A stretch of DNA of 64,000 nucleotides from Mycobacterium numidiamassiliense. GTDB taxonomy: Bacteria > Actinomycetota > Actinomycetes > Mycobacteriales > Mycobacteriaceae. This document shows, one piece after another, positions 46,801 to 56,340 of the stretch; position 1 is the first letter of the stretch, and every line of letters starts with the position of its first letter. A program made the position numbers and the translations under genes. The DNA is taken from the NCBI RefSeq assembly GCF_900157365.1, contig NZ_FUEZ01000003.1, positions 682,001 through 746,000 on the forward strand, read 5' to 3'. The notes under the pieces are model-generated. The model was given only the letters and a program-made list of their open reading frames with translations, was not told the DNA's origin and did no database searches.

Positions 46801-47480
46801 ATGGTGAAGGCATCGACGATGGCAACCGGCCTGGGGGCGAGCATCCTGGTATTTGGCTTGACGGCTACCGGGTGCGCAAGTACCAAATCGTCAAGCCCAA
46901 CGTCGACAACGTCGTCATCGACGTCGACCTCCCCCGCGTCGTCGGCATCGACATCGGCACCGACATCGGCACCGACACGAGCAGCGGTGCCGCGCAGCCC
47001 TCGGACTACAGCAACCTGCTGATCAAGCCCTCTGACATCGTCGTGCCAGGCGACACCTTCACTCTCGCGTCGTCGAAGCCGAGTGACAACCCGGCGGGAG
47101 TCACCGCTACGTTTGCCAGCGCCTCTGTCGACGTTAATGGCCCCACTCGTGAAATCGACGTCGTGATCCACGTCTATCCGGACGCCACCGCGGCCGCACA
47201 GGAGCACGATCAGGTCGCACCGAATATTGCGAACCCCCAGATGGGGTTCACACTTGTCGGAGGAACGGCCACTCCGGCCGACGTGGGCACTGGCGGCGTG
47301 ATGGCAACGGGGACCAACTCCGACGGCTCCAAGCAAAGAGCGAGGCTGGTGTTCAGCGAGGGCAGGGCCTTTGTTCAAATCGAGTTCTTCAACCCGGGCA
47401 ACGATCCGCTGAAACCGGACTTCGTTCTCGATATCGCCCGGAAACAAGACGCGGCTATCAAGGCCGGATTGCCTGCCTGA
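46801..47480 (+). pseudogene. Lipoprotein gene with an apparent -1 frameshift
   Basis: The first 73 codons (46801-47022, ATG start with upstream AAAGGGG) encode a lipoprotein signal, ILVFGLTATGCAS with the lipobox Cys, followed by a Ser/Thr/Pro-rich linker. Without a frameshift it ends at 47022. A second frame, open from well upstream to 47480, continues the expected mature domain from about 46978 (SSGAAQPSDYSNLLIKPSD, then VVPGDTFTLASSKPSD, AGLPA at the end). Joining the two needs one missing base in the repetitive stretch 46940-46985, which is rich in tandem TCGGCACCGACA-like units. The result would be a surface lipoprotein of about 226 residues, family unknown to me. Real decay, phase variation or a sequencing error are all possible. 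Confidence 0.6.
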
Positions 47481-47483
47481 GCG

Positions 47484-48865
47484 TTAGTCGCCGTCTTCCG
47501 GTTCGCCCAAGTAGCGCAACAACTTTTCGGGATGATGCATCGTATTGCTCCTCGGCTGTCCCCGATCTAGGTGCGGCGGCGGAATCCATTCGGTGTCGCC
47601 GTTGGCGCGATTTCGCGTGGTCCACCCGCCGGGCCGCAGCAGTCGATGATGGGGTCCGCAAGCGAAGGTCAGGTTGTCGATGCCGGTGGTCCCGCAGTGT
47701 GCGTAGTCGGTGACATGGTGAACTTCGCAGTAGTATCCGCCGACACCACAGCCAGGGGCCGAACAACCGCGATCCTTGGCGTACAGGACAATTCGCTGTC
47801 CGGATGAGGCGAGCCGTTTGGTGTGATACAGCGCCAACGGCTTGCCGTTGTCGAAAACGGCGAGGTAGTGGTGAGCATGGCGAGCCAGTCGGATTACATC
47901 GTTCATCGGCAAGACGGTGTGCCGCCGCCGGTGAGGGCGGTCCCGGCTGCGGCTTCAAGGTCAGCCAGGGTGGTGGTGACCACGATCGACGCCGGTAACC
48001 CGTTGTGCTGTCTGAGTTTTCCGCTGGCAAGTGTGGCACGCAAAGCGGCGTTGAGACCGTCGTGCTGGCGCTGGGCGACACTGCGGGTGTCATGCTCGAT
48101 GGCCTGTTCGGTGGGAGCGCCGTCCACACACGCCGTGTCGTCGTACGGATTGCACATGCCGGGCGCCGCGAGTTTGGCCAGCACCGCCTCCACAGTCGCG
48201 CGGGCCTCCGGTGTGAGCCAGCCGCGCAGCGCCGACATGCCATCGGCCTCCTGCTTGCCCAGCGTCAGGCCCCGCCGCCGCGCCCGGTCCTCGTCGGTAT
48301 ACATCCCGTCCGGGTTCAGGCAGTCGGCGAGCCGATCGGCCAGCCCGGCCAGCTGTTCGGGCCGAAACTGCTTGCCCCGCTTGGCCAGTTGTGTTTCGGC
48401 GCTCTCGCGAGTGGCGACATCCACCCAGCCGGGCAACTGGTGGCAGAACCGTCGGATCACGGCGACCTGCCCGGCACCCAGTGCTCCGGCTCGTTGGGCC
48501 GCGGCGGTGGCCGCCATCATCGGCGGCAGCGGCTCACCGGTGAGCCCGTGCCGCTCACCTAAGTCGGCCGCCTCCCGGACCCGGCGGGCGGCCTCGGCGC
48601 GGCTGATCAGCATCCACTCGGCCAGTGCATGGGAGAGCCTGCCGCCCAGTTCCTCTGGAGTGGCCTGACGGGCAAGGTGATTGATCGACGCGTGCTCGGC
48701 GGCCGGTAGGCGGCGGCGCACTGCTTCGATACTCTCCAACAGGACGAGGTGTTCCGGGGTGGTCAGCGCATCCACATTCAGTGCTACCACGGTGTCGACC
48801 GCGGCGTTGAGCGCATCGACGGCCGCCGTGATCGCCTCGCGGTCCCCGACCTCCCCGGTACTCAT
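47484..48865 (-). pseudogene. 13E12/DUF222-HNH endonuclease family gene with a frameshift
   Basis: Two adjacent frames make one protein of about 460 residues of the mycobacterial 13E12 repeat family. The N-terminal DUF222 part (47903-48865, [19 protein letters not shown] at the start) stops at 47903 just after LTGGGTP. The C-terminal HNH part (47484-47912) begins [18 protein letters not shown] and contains the HNH-type [18 protein letters not shown] and [12 protein letters not shown]. Adding one base at about 47918 restores [12 protein letters not shown]. The family has an uncertain role; many copies are associated with mobile DNA. No terminal repeats were seen. Confidence 0.7.
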
Positions 48866-48941
48866 ACCGCAAAACTACGGGCACCCACCGACAAAAATCG
48901 GTGTGTTGTTACTGCTGAAACTATTGTGGCGCAAGTTTTTT

Positions 48942-48977
48942 GAAGCCGAGTCCGAAGCCGAGTCCGAAGCCGAAGCC
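48942..48977. repeat. Imperfect 12-bp tandem repeat (three copies)
   Basis: GAAGCCGAGTCC occurs at 48942-48953 and 48954-48965, then GAAGCCGAAGCC at 48966-48977. It lies in the 140-bp space between the 13E12/HNH gene start and the 3' end of the FAD oxidase gene. It could be a variable-number repeat useful for typing. No other signal is seen in this gap. Confidence 0.6.
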
Positions 48978-49005
48978 GGGGCGCCACCGTCGAGGCAGCC
49001 GGCGG

Positions 49006-50472
49006 CTAGAAGTTCAGGCCGGAGTACATCACCCGGTTGGGATCGTACTTCTTCCGGACGCTGGTCAGCTGCGTCAGATTCGAGCCGAAGTAGCGGGATG
49101 CCGGCGCGTTGGCCTCCAGGTAGTTGACATATCCACCGGACGAAAATTGTTGTACCGCTTGATGCGCCGAGTTCAGCCACTGTGTCGCGGCCGTCACTTG
49201 ATTGGCGGCCGGCTCGACATACCACTGCAGCACCGCGGACTGCGTGCGCCACGGAAAGGCCGAATCCGCGGGGGCGACGTCGGCCACGGCACCACCCAAC
49301 GGATCCACGAGCAGCGACGCCTTGCCGCCGCTGGCCGGCCACTGCCCGATTGCGGTGGCAATGGCGTGCGCGGCAGCGGAATTCACCGTCGAGATCACAT
49401 CCGAGCCTGCCACGAAGCCGCGGGCCGATGCGGTCGGGCTGCCACCCGCCAGATACGTCACCAGGTCGATCCGGTTCATCGTCTTGTTCTGCACGGCGGT
49501 GGGCTGCAGGCCGACAGCGGTCTTGATCGCGTCCGTTACCCCCGCGGCGCTACCGGCGGGGCAGGTGGCCAGGATGTGGCAGTCGGGCTGACCGGCGCCG
49601 ACGGCGAGATCGACCATGGCCCAGCTGTTTCGGTCGGCGCCGTTGAGCCAGGACTGCCAGCCCATCAGCACCTGAACCGCCGAAGACGGCGCGAAGTTGA
49701 TTCGCACCACGTCAGTGTCGCCGGTGGCGAAGGTCCCGAACGTCATCGAGGTCGTCACGCCGAAATTGCCACCGCCGCCACCGCGAAGTGCCCAGAAAAG
49801 ATCGGGATGATCATTCGCGGATGCGGTGACCACCTCGCCGCTGGGCAACACGACCGTCGCCGACTGCAGCGCATCGCAGGCCAGGCCTGCATGGCGGGAA
49901 TCGGCCCCTATCCCACCACCCAGTGTCAGCCCCCCGATGCCGACGGTGGGGCAACTGCCAGTCGGGATCGCGCGGCCCGCGCCGGCTAAAGCTTGTTGTA
50001 CCGCATACAGATTCGTCGCTGGAGTGACCGTGACGTTGCCGCCGTCCACATTGACTGCGCCGGGCAGCCCGCGCAGATCGATCACCATGGTGCCGTTGGC
50101 ACTCGAGGCCCCGATGTAGGAGTGCCCGCCGCCGCGCGGAGCGATCTTGAGGTTGTTGGCGGTGGCGAACGAGATCGCCTTTTGCACGTCGGCCTGCGAC
50201 GCGACCGTCACTATCGCCGCTGGAGTGGAGTTGTTGTAGAGCGAGTTGAAAACTTGCTTGCCCGAAGAGAACTGGGCGCCGCTGGCGGGCAACAGGACCC
50301 TTCCGCCGATGGTCGACGCCAAACCGTTCCAGCCGGCAGTGGCCGCAGCCGGGTCCGCGGATGCCCGACTCGTGCCGAACATCGCCCCGGTCGCCAACAC
50401 ACCGACGGCGCCGCGCAGAAAGGTCTGGCGCGAAATCCCGTGCTCGGACGGACGGCCGCGATTCGTCGTCAT
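49006..50472 (-). CDS. Exported BBE-like FAD-linked oxidase
   Basis: A 488-residue vanillyl-alcohol-oxidase-fold flavoprotein. The FAD-binding domain has APRGGGHSYIGAS with the His that bonds FAD covalently, and TGSCPTVGIGGLTLGGGIG, where Cys could be a second bond as in berberine-bridge enzymes. The C-terminal BBE signature is YVNYLEANAPASRYFGSN. The N-terminus ISRQTFLRGAVGVLATGAMF looks like a Tat signal except that the second Arg of the twin is Gln. These enzymes oxidise sugars or alkaloids, substrate unknown. ATG at 50470-50472. Confidence 0.85.
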   Translation of the reverse strand: MTTNRGRPSEHGISRQTFLRGAVGVLATGAMFGTSRASADPAAATAGWNGLASTIGGRVLLPASGAQFSSGKQVFNSLYNNSTPAAIVTVASQADVQKAISFATANNLKIAPRGGGHSYIGASSANGTMVIDLRGLPGAVNVDGGNVTVTPATNLYAVQQALAGAGRAIPTGSCPTVGIGGLTLGGGIGADSRHAGLACDALQSATVVLPSGEVVTASANDHPDLFWALRGGGGGNFGVTTSMTFGTFATGDTDVVRINFAPSSAVQVLMGWQSWLNGADRNSWAMVDLAVGAGQPDCHILATCPAGSAAGVTDAIKTAVGLQPTAVQNKTMNRIDLVTYLAGGSPTASARGFVAGSDVISTVNSAAAHAIATAIGQWPASGGKASLLVDPLGGAVADVAPADSAFPWRTQSAVLQWYVEPAANQVTAATQWLNSAHQAVQQFSSGGYVNYLEANAPASRYFGSNLTQLTSVRKKYDPNRVMYSGLNF

Positions 50473-50691
50473 GCGCCGGATTCTGACCCATTTCGTACCC
50501 GAAAATCTCTGCGCCGCGGTACGTGTCAGATCACAGTGTGGCGACGATTAATCGGGCACCGGCTCGAAACGGTTGCGGACTAATAACCGATATCTCAGGT
50601 GCGTCGCGCCCACGAAACGCATAGGTGGCAAACCTTTATCCCACCGTGTCGTAAATGTGACAGCCATAGCCCAAGGTTTCTAGAGGGATTT

Positions 50692-50710
50692 GAGTGCGCT
50701 GAGAGCACTC
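50692..50710 (+). other. Short hairpin upstream of the DUF732 gene
   Basis: GAGTGC (50692-50697) and GCACTC (50705-50710) form a perfect 6-bp stem with a 7-nt loop, 22 bp before the ATG at 50733. It may influence translation or mark a regulatory site. The rest of the 260-bp gap 50473-50732 shows no other clear element. Confidence 0.25.
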
Positions 50711-50732
50711 CGCGACAGAGGGGGAAGCTGTC

Positions 50733-51218
50733 ATGAAAGCGCTCGCATGTGCTCAAAGCTGGGTCAGGCTGTTCCGCCATCAACCGTTGACCATTCGGTT
50801 GTTGGCGGCAGCCGCCGCACTGCTCACCGTGGCCTCGGCCTTCGCCGCTCCGGCCGAGGCAGACGCGAACGCGGACGACAACTTCATCGACGCGTTGAAC
50901 CACGCCGGCATCGACTTTGGCCAGCCTGGAAACGCCATGGCCGTGGGTGAATCGATCTGCCCGATGCTCGCCCAGCCCGGTGCCAGCTTCGCCGGGGCGG
51001 TGATGAGCGTCAGGCGGCGGGGTATGTCACCGGCGATGGCTCGGACGTTCACCACGATCGCGATTCAGTCCTACTGCCCGGATGCGATGGCAAACCTGAC
51101 CAGCGGCAACATGTCCGGTATGCCCGGCGCCACCACCATGATGCCTCGCGGAGCCATGCCGGGTATGCAAGGCGGCGCAGCGCCCGGACTACCGCAAATA
51201 ACCGGCCCGGGAATCTAG
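50733..51218 (+). CDS. Secreted DUF732-family protein
   Basis: A 161-residue exported protein. A long signal (RLLAAAAALLTVASAFAAPAEA) precedes the DUF732 domain: DDNFIDALNHAGIDFGQPGNAMAVGESICPML, shown here in parts, with cysteines in SICPML and SYCPDA typical of the family. The C-terminus is rich in Met, Gly and Pro (GNMSGMPGATTMMPRGAMPG). Function unknown; members are small mycobacterial cell-surface or culture-filtrate proteins. ATG 50733. The end overlaps the convergent DUF3017 gene by 4 bp. Confidence 0.87.
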   Translation: MKALACAQSWVRLFRHQPLTIRLLAAAAALLTVASAFAAPAEADANADDNFIDALNHAGIDFGQPGNAMAVGESICPMLAQPGASFAGAVMSVRRRGMSPAMARTFTTIAIQSYCPDAMANLTSGNMSGMPGATTMMPRGAMPGMQGGAAPGLPQITGPGI

Positions 51219-51499
51219 CCCGTACCCAGCGGGTCGATGGTCCAGGCGATGTAGACCATCGATGCGCCGACCACCGCGGTGGTCATGAAGTCGATGCCCT
51301 TGCTACGCACGGCCAGAAGGCCGGCCCGCTCCTCGGGTAGCAGCAACCGCAACGCCGCTGCCACGCCCACACCGATGCCGATCAGGAGCGACCCACGACG
51401 CCAGAAGTTGGCTCCCACCAAGACGAAAGCCGCAGCGAAGATCAGCCCGACAGTCAGGATCGGCCACTGGGCTTTCGCCGCGGTTCGCGCCAGGCTCAC
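51215..51499 (-). CDS. DUF3017 membrane protein (Rv3355c-like)
   Basis: A 94-residue membrane protein with about three hydrophobic segments ([55 protein letters not shown]) and the RRGSLLIG region typical of DUF3017. Its ATG overlaps the stop of folD (ATGA 51496-51499), so it is translationally coupled. Function unknown, but the folD-DUF3017 pairing is conserved in actinobacteria, as I recall. Confidence 0.85.
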   Translation of the reverse strand: MSLARTAAKAQWPILTVGLIFAAAFVLVGANFWRRGSLLIGIGVGVAAALRLLLPEERAGLLAVRSKGIDFMTTAVVGASMVYIAWTIDPLGTG

Positions 51500-52341
51500 T
51501 GCTTTTCGGCCAGCTCAACAACGTTGGTCAGCAGGAACGCCCGAGTCAGCGGGCCGACGCCACCGGGGTTCGGCGAGATGTGGCCGGCGACGTCCCACAC
51601 GTCGGGATGCACGTCGCCGGTGAGCTTGCCGTCCACCCGGCTGACGCCGACGTCGATGACCGCGGCACCGGGCCGCACCATGTCGGCGGTGAGCAGGTGC
51701 GGCACGCCCACGCCGGCGACGATGATGTCGGCCTGCCGGGTCAACTCGGGTAGATCACGAGTTCCGGTGTGGCACAACGTTACTGTGGCGTTCTCGGAGC
51801 GCCGGGTCAGCAACAGGCCCAACGGGCGACCGACCGTGACGCCGCGGCCGATGATCACGACGTGCGCCCCGGCGATCTCGACGTCGTAGCGCCGCAACAA
51901 GTGGACGATGCCGCGCGGCGTGCACGGCAGCGGGGCCGGGTCCATGAGCACCAGCCGGCCCAGGTTGGTCGGGTGCAGCCCGTCGGCGTCCTTGTCCGGG
52001 TCGACCCGCTGCAGCGCCGCGTTCTCGTCGAGGTGCTTGGGCAGTGGCAACTGCACGATGTAGCCGGTGCACTCGGGATTGGCGTTGAGCTCGTCGATGG
52101 TCTCGTTGAGGGTCGCCGCGCTGATGTCGGCGGGCAGGTCGCGCCGGATCGACGTGATGCCGACCTTCGCGCAGTCGGCGTGCTTGCCGCGGACATAGGC
52201 CTGCGACCCCGGATCGTCGCCGACCAGGATGGTGCCCAGCCCGGGTGTGCGGCCCGATGCGGTCAGTGCCGACACCCGTTGCGTCAGATCGACGAAGATC
52301 TCGTCGCGGGTGGCCTTGCCGTCCAGCGTGATTGCGCCCAC
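51496..52341 (-). CDS. folD: Methylenetetrahydrofolate dehydrogenase/cyclohydrolase FolD
   Basis: A 281-residue bifunctional folate enzyme. It oxidises 5,10-methylene-THF with NADP and hydrolyses the methenyl form. Seen: [22 protein letters not shown] (in part; contains the Tyr and Lys of the active site), [30 protein letters not shown] for NADP and [18 protein letters not shown] 52339-52341 gives the typical 281-residue length; the open frame upstream is shadow. Divergent from the old-yellow-enzyme-like gene by 93 bp. Confidence 0.95.
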   Translation of the reverse strand: MGAITLDGKATRDEIFVDLTQRVSALTASGRTPGLGTILVGDDPGSQAYVRGKHADCAKVGITSIRRDLPADISAATLNETIDELNANPECTGYIVQLPLPKHLDENAALQRVDPDKDADGLHPTNLGRLVLMDPAPLPCTPRGIVHLLRRYDVEIAGAHVVIIGRGVTVGRPLGLLLTRRSENATVTLCHTGTRDLPELTRQADIIVAGVGVPHLLTADMVRPGAAVIDVGVSRVDGKLTGDVHPDVWDVAGHISPNPGGVGPLTRAFLLTNVVELAEKQ

Positions 52342-52434
52342 GTCTCCCAGTCTGGCATGTCCACGCCAGTGCCGATGCTGGCGACCCGCCGCGCCCAGCT
52401 TCGCTGCGCTTGCGATCGCCAGTAGGCTCCTCAC

Positions 52435-53643
52435 ATGCCCGGTGACCAGCCCAGTCCCCCCGACGTGTTCAGCCCGGCCAAGCTGGGACCGATCACCTTG
52501 CGCAACCGGATCATCAAGGCCGCGACATTCGAAGCACGTACGGTCGACGCGTTGGTGACCGACGACCTGATCGAATACCACCGACTGCCCGCCGCGGGCG
52601 GGGTGGGCATGACGACCGTCGCCTACTGCGCGGTCTCCCCCGGCGGCCGCACCGAGGGCAACGGACTCTGGATGCGTCCGGAGGCGGTGCCGGGATTACG
52701 CAAGCTCACCGATGCCATCCACGCCGAAGGCGCGGCGGTCAGCGCGCAGATCGGCCACGCCGGCCCGGTGGCCAATGCCAAGTCCAACAAGGCCACCGCC
52801 CTGGCGCCGGTGCGGTTTTTCAACCCGATCGGAATGCGGTTCGCCAGGAAGGCCACCCGCGACGACATCGACGACGTCATCGCCGGGCATGTCAACGCGG
52901 CCCGGCTGGCCATCGAAGCCGGCTTCGACGCCGTCGAAATCCATTTGGGCCACAACTATTTGGCGAGTGCGTTCCTCTCTCCGCTGATCAATAGGCGCGA
53001 CGACGAATTCGGCGGATCGCTGGAGAACCGGGCCAAGCTCGCCCGCGGCATGGTGATGGCCGTGCGCCGGGCCGTCGAAAAAGAGGGCACGCCCATCGCG
53101 GTCACCGCCAAGCTGAACATGGCCGACGGCGTGCGCGCCGGCATCAGCACCGAAGAGTCACTGATCACCGCCAAGTGGCTGGAGGAAGACGGCGGACTCG
53201 ACGCGATTGAACTCACCGCGGGCAGCTCGCTGGTCAACCCGATGTATCTGTTCCGCGGCGACGCACCGCTCAAGGAGTTCGCCGGTGCCTTCAAGCCGCC
53301 GCTGAGCTGGGGAATGCGGATGACGGGCACCAAGTTCCTGCGCGAATATCCCTACCGCGAGGCCTATCTTTTGCGCGATGCCAAGCTATTCCGCGCCGAG
53401 CTGTCGATGCCGCTGATCCTGCTCGGCGGGATCACCCAGCGGGACACGATGGATCTGGCGATGGCCGAGGGCTTCCAATTCGTCGCGATGGCCCGGGCGC
53501 TGCTGGCCGAACCCGACCTGATCAATCGCATCGCTGCCGACAGCACCGTGCATTCGGCGTGTACACACTGCAATCGGTGTATGCCGACCATCTACACCCG
53601 CACCCGGTGCGTCGTCACGGGAGCGCCCGACTCGGTCGCGTAG
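52435..53643 (+). CDS. Old-yellow-enzyme-type oxidoreductase with C-terminal Cys cluster (Rv3359-like)
   Basis: A 402-residue FMN-binding TIM barrel of the NADH:flavin oxidoreductase family. [50 protein letters not shown] and [18 protein letters not shown] are family motifs. The C-terminus has [19 protein letters not shown], which resembles the Fe-S ligand region of 2,4-dienoyl-CoA reductase, although the spacing (2, 2, 9) differs from the usual C-x2-C-x3-C-x11-C. The FAD/NADH domain of those reductases is absent, so it works as a standalone FMN unit. Substrate unknown. Confidence 0.87.
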   Translation: MPGDQPSPPDVFSPAKLGPITLRNRIIKAATFEARTVDALVTDDLIEYHRLPAAGGVGMTTVAYCAVSPGGRTEGNGLWMRPEAVPGLRKLTDAIHAEGAAVSAQIGHAGPVANAKSNKATALAPVRFFNPIGMRFARKATRDDIDDVIAGHVNAARLAIEAGFDAVEIHLGHNYLASAFLSPLINRRDDEFGGSLENRAKLARGMVMAVRRAVEKEGTPIAVTAKLNMADGVRAGISTEESLITAKWLEEDGGLDAIELTAGSSLVNPMYLFRGDAPLKEFAGAFKPPLSWGMRMTGTKFLREYPYREAYLLRDAKLFRAELSMPLILLGGITQRDTMDLAMAEGFQFVAMARALLAEPDLINRIAADSTVHSACTHCNRCMPTIYTRTRCVVTGAPDSVA

Positions 53644-53706
53644 CCGACCCGACGTGCCGTAATAGTTGCAAATAGTGCGAGCCGTCTACGAGCTAGAGTT
53701 GTCGCA

Positions 53707-56340
53707 ATGACTGCACCAGCCCCGCCGGCGCTCACCGTTCGCCATGACGGGTCGGAACGTACCTTCGCAGCAGGTCATGACGTGGTGATCGGACGCGACC
53801 TCCGGGCCGACATGCGCATCACGCATCCGCTGATTTCCCGGGCTCACCTGTTGCTGCGGTTCGACCAGGGCAGGTGGCTGGCGATCGACAACGGTTCGCT
53901 CAACGGGACTTTCGCCAACGGGCGCAAGGTGCCGGTCGTGGACATCCACGACGGCCAGAGCATCAACATCGGCAATCCCGACGGCCCGCTGCTGACGTTC
54001 GAGGTCGGACGCCACCAGGGAATGGCCGGGCGGCCACCGCAGACCGAGTCGATGGGCATCCCGGTGGCGGCCGCGCCGTCGGGAACGGCATGGCCGGCCT
54101 CGCAGGCATCGGGTCAGCCCGTGCCGGTGGCGCCGCCCGGCTGGGGGCCCGCCCGCAACGCCCCGCCGCCGGCTGGGGGCCCACCCGGACAGCCGGTGTA
54201 TCCCACCAGCATCAGCGGCGGGGGCAGGCCGCCCGCCTATCCGCCCAGCGCGCCGTCGAACTTCCAGCCGCCGCCACCCAGGCCGGCCGTGGGAACCACG
54301 CACGCGGCACCGAACACGCAGATGTCGCCCGTGGAGGCCAAGCCCTCCGAGGTGTCAAACCTGGCGACCAAGATGTTCCAGGCGCTGCTGCCTTCTCGGT
54401 CCGGGGCGATGCAGAAACCAAAAGGCGCCCAGACGATCGGCCGCGCCACCGACAACGACATCGTCATCCAGGACGTCCTGGCGTCACGCCATCACGCATT
54501 TTTGACCGAGACACAGCTGGGCACCGAGATCCGCGACGCGCACAGCGTCAACGGAACCTTCGTCAACGGTGTCCGGGTCGGGTCCGCGGTGCTGACCGAG
54601 GGCGACGTGGTCACCATCGGAAACGTCGACCTGGTCTTCACCAATGGCACGCTGATCCGCCGCACCGAGGCGGCGACGCGCACCGGCGGGCTAGAGGTGA
54701 ACTCGGTCTGCTTCACCGTCGAAGGCGGAAAGCAACTGCTCGACCACATCTCGCTGACCGCGCGGCCCGGGACGCTGACCGCGATCATCGGCGGGTCGGG
54801 TGCGGGTAAGACCACGCTGTCCCGGCTGATCGCCGGATACACCAGCCCCACGTCCGGCTCGGTGACCTTCGAGGGCCACAACATCCACACCGAGTACGCG
54901 TCGTTGCGCAGCAGGATCGGGATGGTCCCCCAGGACGACGTCGTGCACCGCCAGCTGACCGTCAACCAGGCGCTGGGTTACGCCGCCGAACTGCGGCTAC
55001 CGCCCGACACCAGCAAGGCCGACCGCGAGCAGATCGTCGCCCAGGTGCTCGAGGAACTCGAGCTGACCAAGCACGCCGACACGCGCGTCGACAAGCTGTC
55101 GGGCGGCCAGCGCAAGCGCGCCTCGGTGGCCCTCGAACTTCTCACCGGACCGTCGCTGCTGATCCTCGACGAGCCGACCACCGGCCTGGACCCGGCGCTG
55201 GACCGTCAGGTGATGATGATGCTGCGCCAGCTCGCCGACGCGGGCCGCGTGGTCCTGGTCGTCACGCACTCGGTGTCCTACCTCGACATCTGCGATCAGC
55301 TGCTGCTGGTGGCGCCAGGAGGCAAGACGGCGTTCCTGGGCCCGCCGAGTCAGATCGGCGCGGCAATGGGCACCACCAACTGGGCCGACATCTTCGCCAA
55401 GGTCGGCGCCGACCCGGACGAGGCCAACCGCCGCTTCCGGGAGGAAAACCAGCAGCACCTGCCACAGGTACCGTCCGAACACAGCCCCGCCGCGGACTTG
55501 GGCGAACCGGTACACGCCGACGTACGCCGCCAGTTCTCCACGATCGCGCGTCGCCAGATCCGGCTGGTCATCTCCGATCGCGGCTACACGGTGTTTCTGG
55601 CGCTGCTGCCGTTCCTCATCGGCATCCTGACGCTGACCGTGCGCGGCAACAGCGGGTACGGCATGTCAGATCCGCTGGGCAACAACCCCGCCCAGCCCGA
55701 CCAGATTCTGGTCATGCTCAACGTCGGCGCGGTCTTCATGGGCACCGCGCTGACCATTCGCGACCTCATTGGCGAACGCCCCATCTTCCGCCGCGAACAG
55801 GCGGTCGGACTGTCGACGGCGGCCTATATGGCCGCCAAGATCGTGGTGTTCTCCGTGTTCGCGATCGTCCAGGCGGCGATCGCGACGGCCATCTCGATCG
55901 TCGGCTGGGGCCAGCCGATCTCCAAGGCCGTGATACTGGGCAACGTCGACTTCGAACTGTTCGTCACCGTGGCCGCGACGTGTGTGGGCGCCGCGCTGCT
56001 CGGCATGGCGCTGTCGGCGTTGGCCCAATCGCAAGACCAGATCATGCCGATGCTGGTGGTGTCGATCATGAGCCAGCTGGTGTTCTCCGGCGGCATGATC
56101 TGGGTGACCAACCGGCTCGTGCTCGACCAGCTGTCCTGGGCCACGCCGGCCCGCTGGGGCTTCGCGGCGTCGGCGTCGACCATCGACACCCACCGGCTGA
56201 TACCCGGTCCGACCGACCCGAAAGATCAGCACTGGAATCACACCAAGAGCGCATGGCTGTTCGACATGGCGATGCTCGGCGTGCTCTGCGTCGTCTACAG
56301 CTTCATCGTGTGGTGGAAGATCCGGCTGAAGAGACGATGA
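53707..56340 (+). CDS. FHA-FHA-ABC transporter, tandem copy 1 (Rv1747-like)
   Basis: An 877-residue half-ABC exporter. Order: FHA1 (about residues 10-95; VVIGRDLRAD, ISRAHLLL, LNGTFANG all intact), a Pro-rich linker (about 100-215), FHA2 (about 243-315; TIGRATDNDI, ASRHHAFL, SVNGTFVNG), the ATPase with Walker A GGSGAGKTT (about 362), signature LSGGQRKRAS (about 463) and Walker B LLILDEPTTGLDP (about 484), then six helices from about 620. FHA domains bind phosphothreonine, and in M. tuberculosis PknF phosphorylates Rv1747. No kinase gene is adjacent here. The stop overlaps the ATG of copy 2 (ATGA). Confidence 0.93.
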   Translation: MTAPAPPALTVRHDGSERTFAAGHDVVIGRDLRADMRITHPLISRAHLLLRFDQGRWLAIDNGSLNGTFANGRKVPVVDIHDGQSINIGNPDGPLLTFEVGRHQGMAGRPPQTESMGIPVAAAPSGTAWPASQASGQPVPVAPPGWGPARNAPPPAGGPPGQPVYPTSISGGGRPPAYPPSAPSNFQPPPPRPAVGTTHAAPNTQMSPVEAKPSEVSNLATKMFQALLPSRSGAMQKPKGAQTIGRATDNDIVIQDVLASRHHAFLTETQLGTEIRDAHSVNGTFVNGVRVGSAVLTEGDVVTIGNVDLVFTNGTLIRRTEAATRTGGLEVNSVCFTVEGGKQLLDHISLTARPGTLTAIIGGSGAGKTTLSRLIAGYTSPTSGSVTFEGHNIHTEYASLRSRIGMVPQDDVVHRQLTVNQALGYAAELRLPPDTSKADREQIVAQVLEELELTKHADTRVDKLSGGQRKRASVALELLTGPSLLILDEPTTGLDPALDRQVMMMLRQLADAGRVVLVVTHSVSYLDICDQLLLVAPGGKTAFLGPPSQIGAAMGTTNWADIFAKVGADPDEANRRFREENQQHLPQVPSEHSPAADLGEPVHADVRRQFSTIARRQIRLVISDRGYTVFLALLPFLIGILTLTVRGNSGYGMSDPLGNNPAQPDQILVMLNVGAVFMGTALTIRDLIGERPIFRREQAVGLSTAAYMAAKIVVFSVFAIVQAAIATAISIVGWGQPISKAVILGNVDFELFVTVAATCVGAALLGMALSALAQSQDQIMPMLVVSIMSQLVFSGGMIWVTNRLVLDQLSWATPARWGFAASASTIDTHRLIPGPTDPKDQHWNHTKSAWLFDMAMLGVLCVVYSFIVWWKIRLKRR
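54931..54983 (+). repeat. Direct repeat shared with 57435-57487 (within tandem ABC genes)
   Basis: A 53-bp stretch here is identical to 57435-57487. It encodes the region after Walker A, from QDDVVHRQLTVNQALGYA. Flanking regions remain similar but not identical, as expected of duplicated genes with purifying selection or recent gene conversion. Confidence 0.75.

Noticed and set aside
47484..48865. Insertion sequence
   Set aside because: The HNH/13E12 gene has no transposase motif and no inverted terminal repeats or target-site duplication that I can see.
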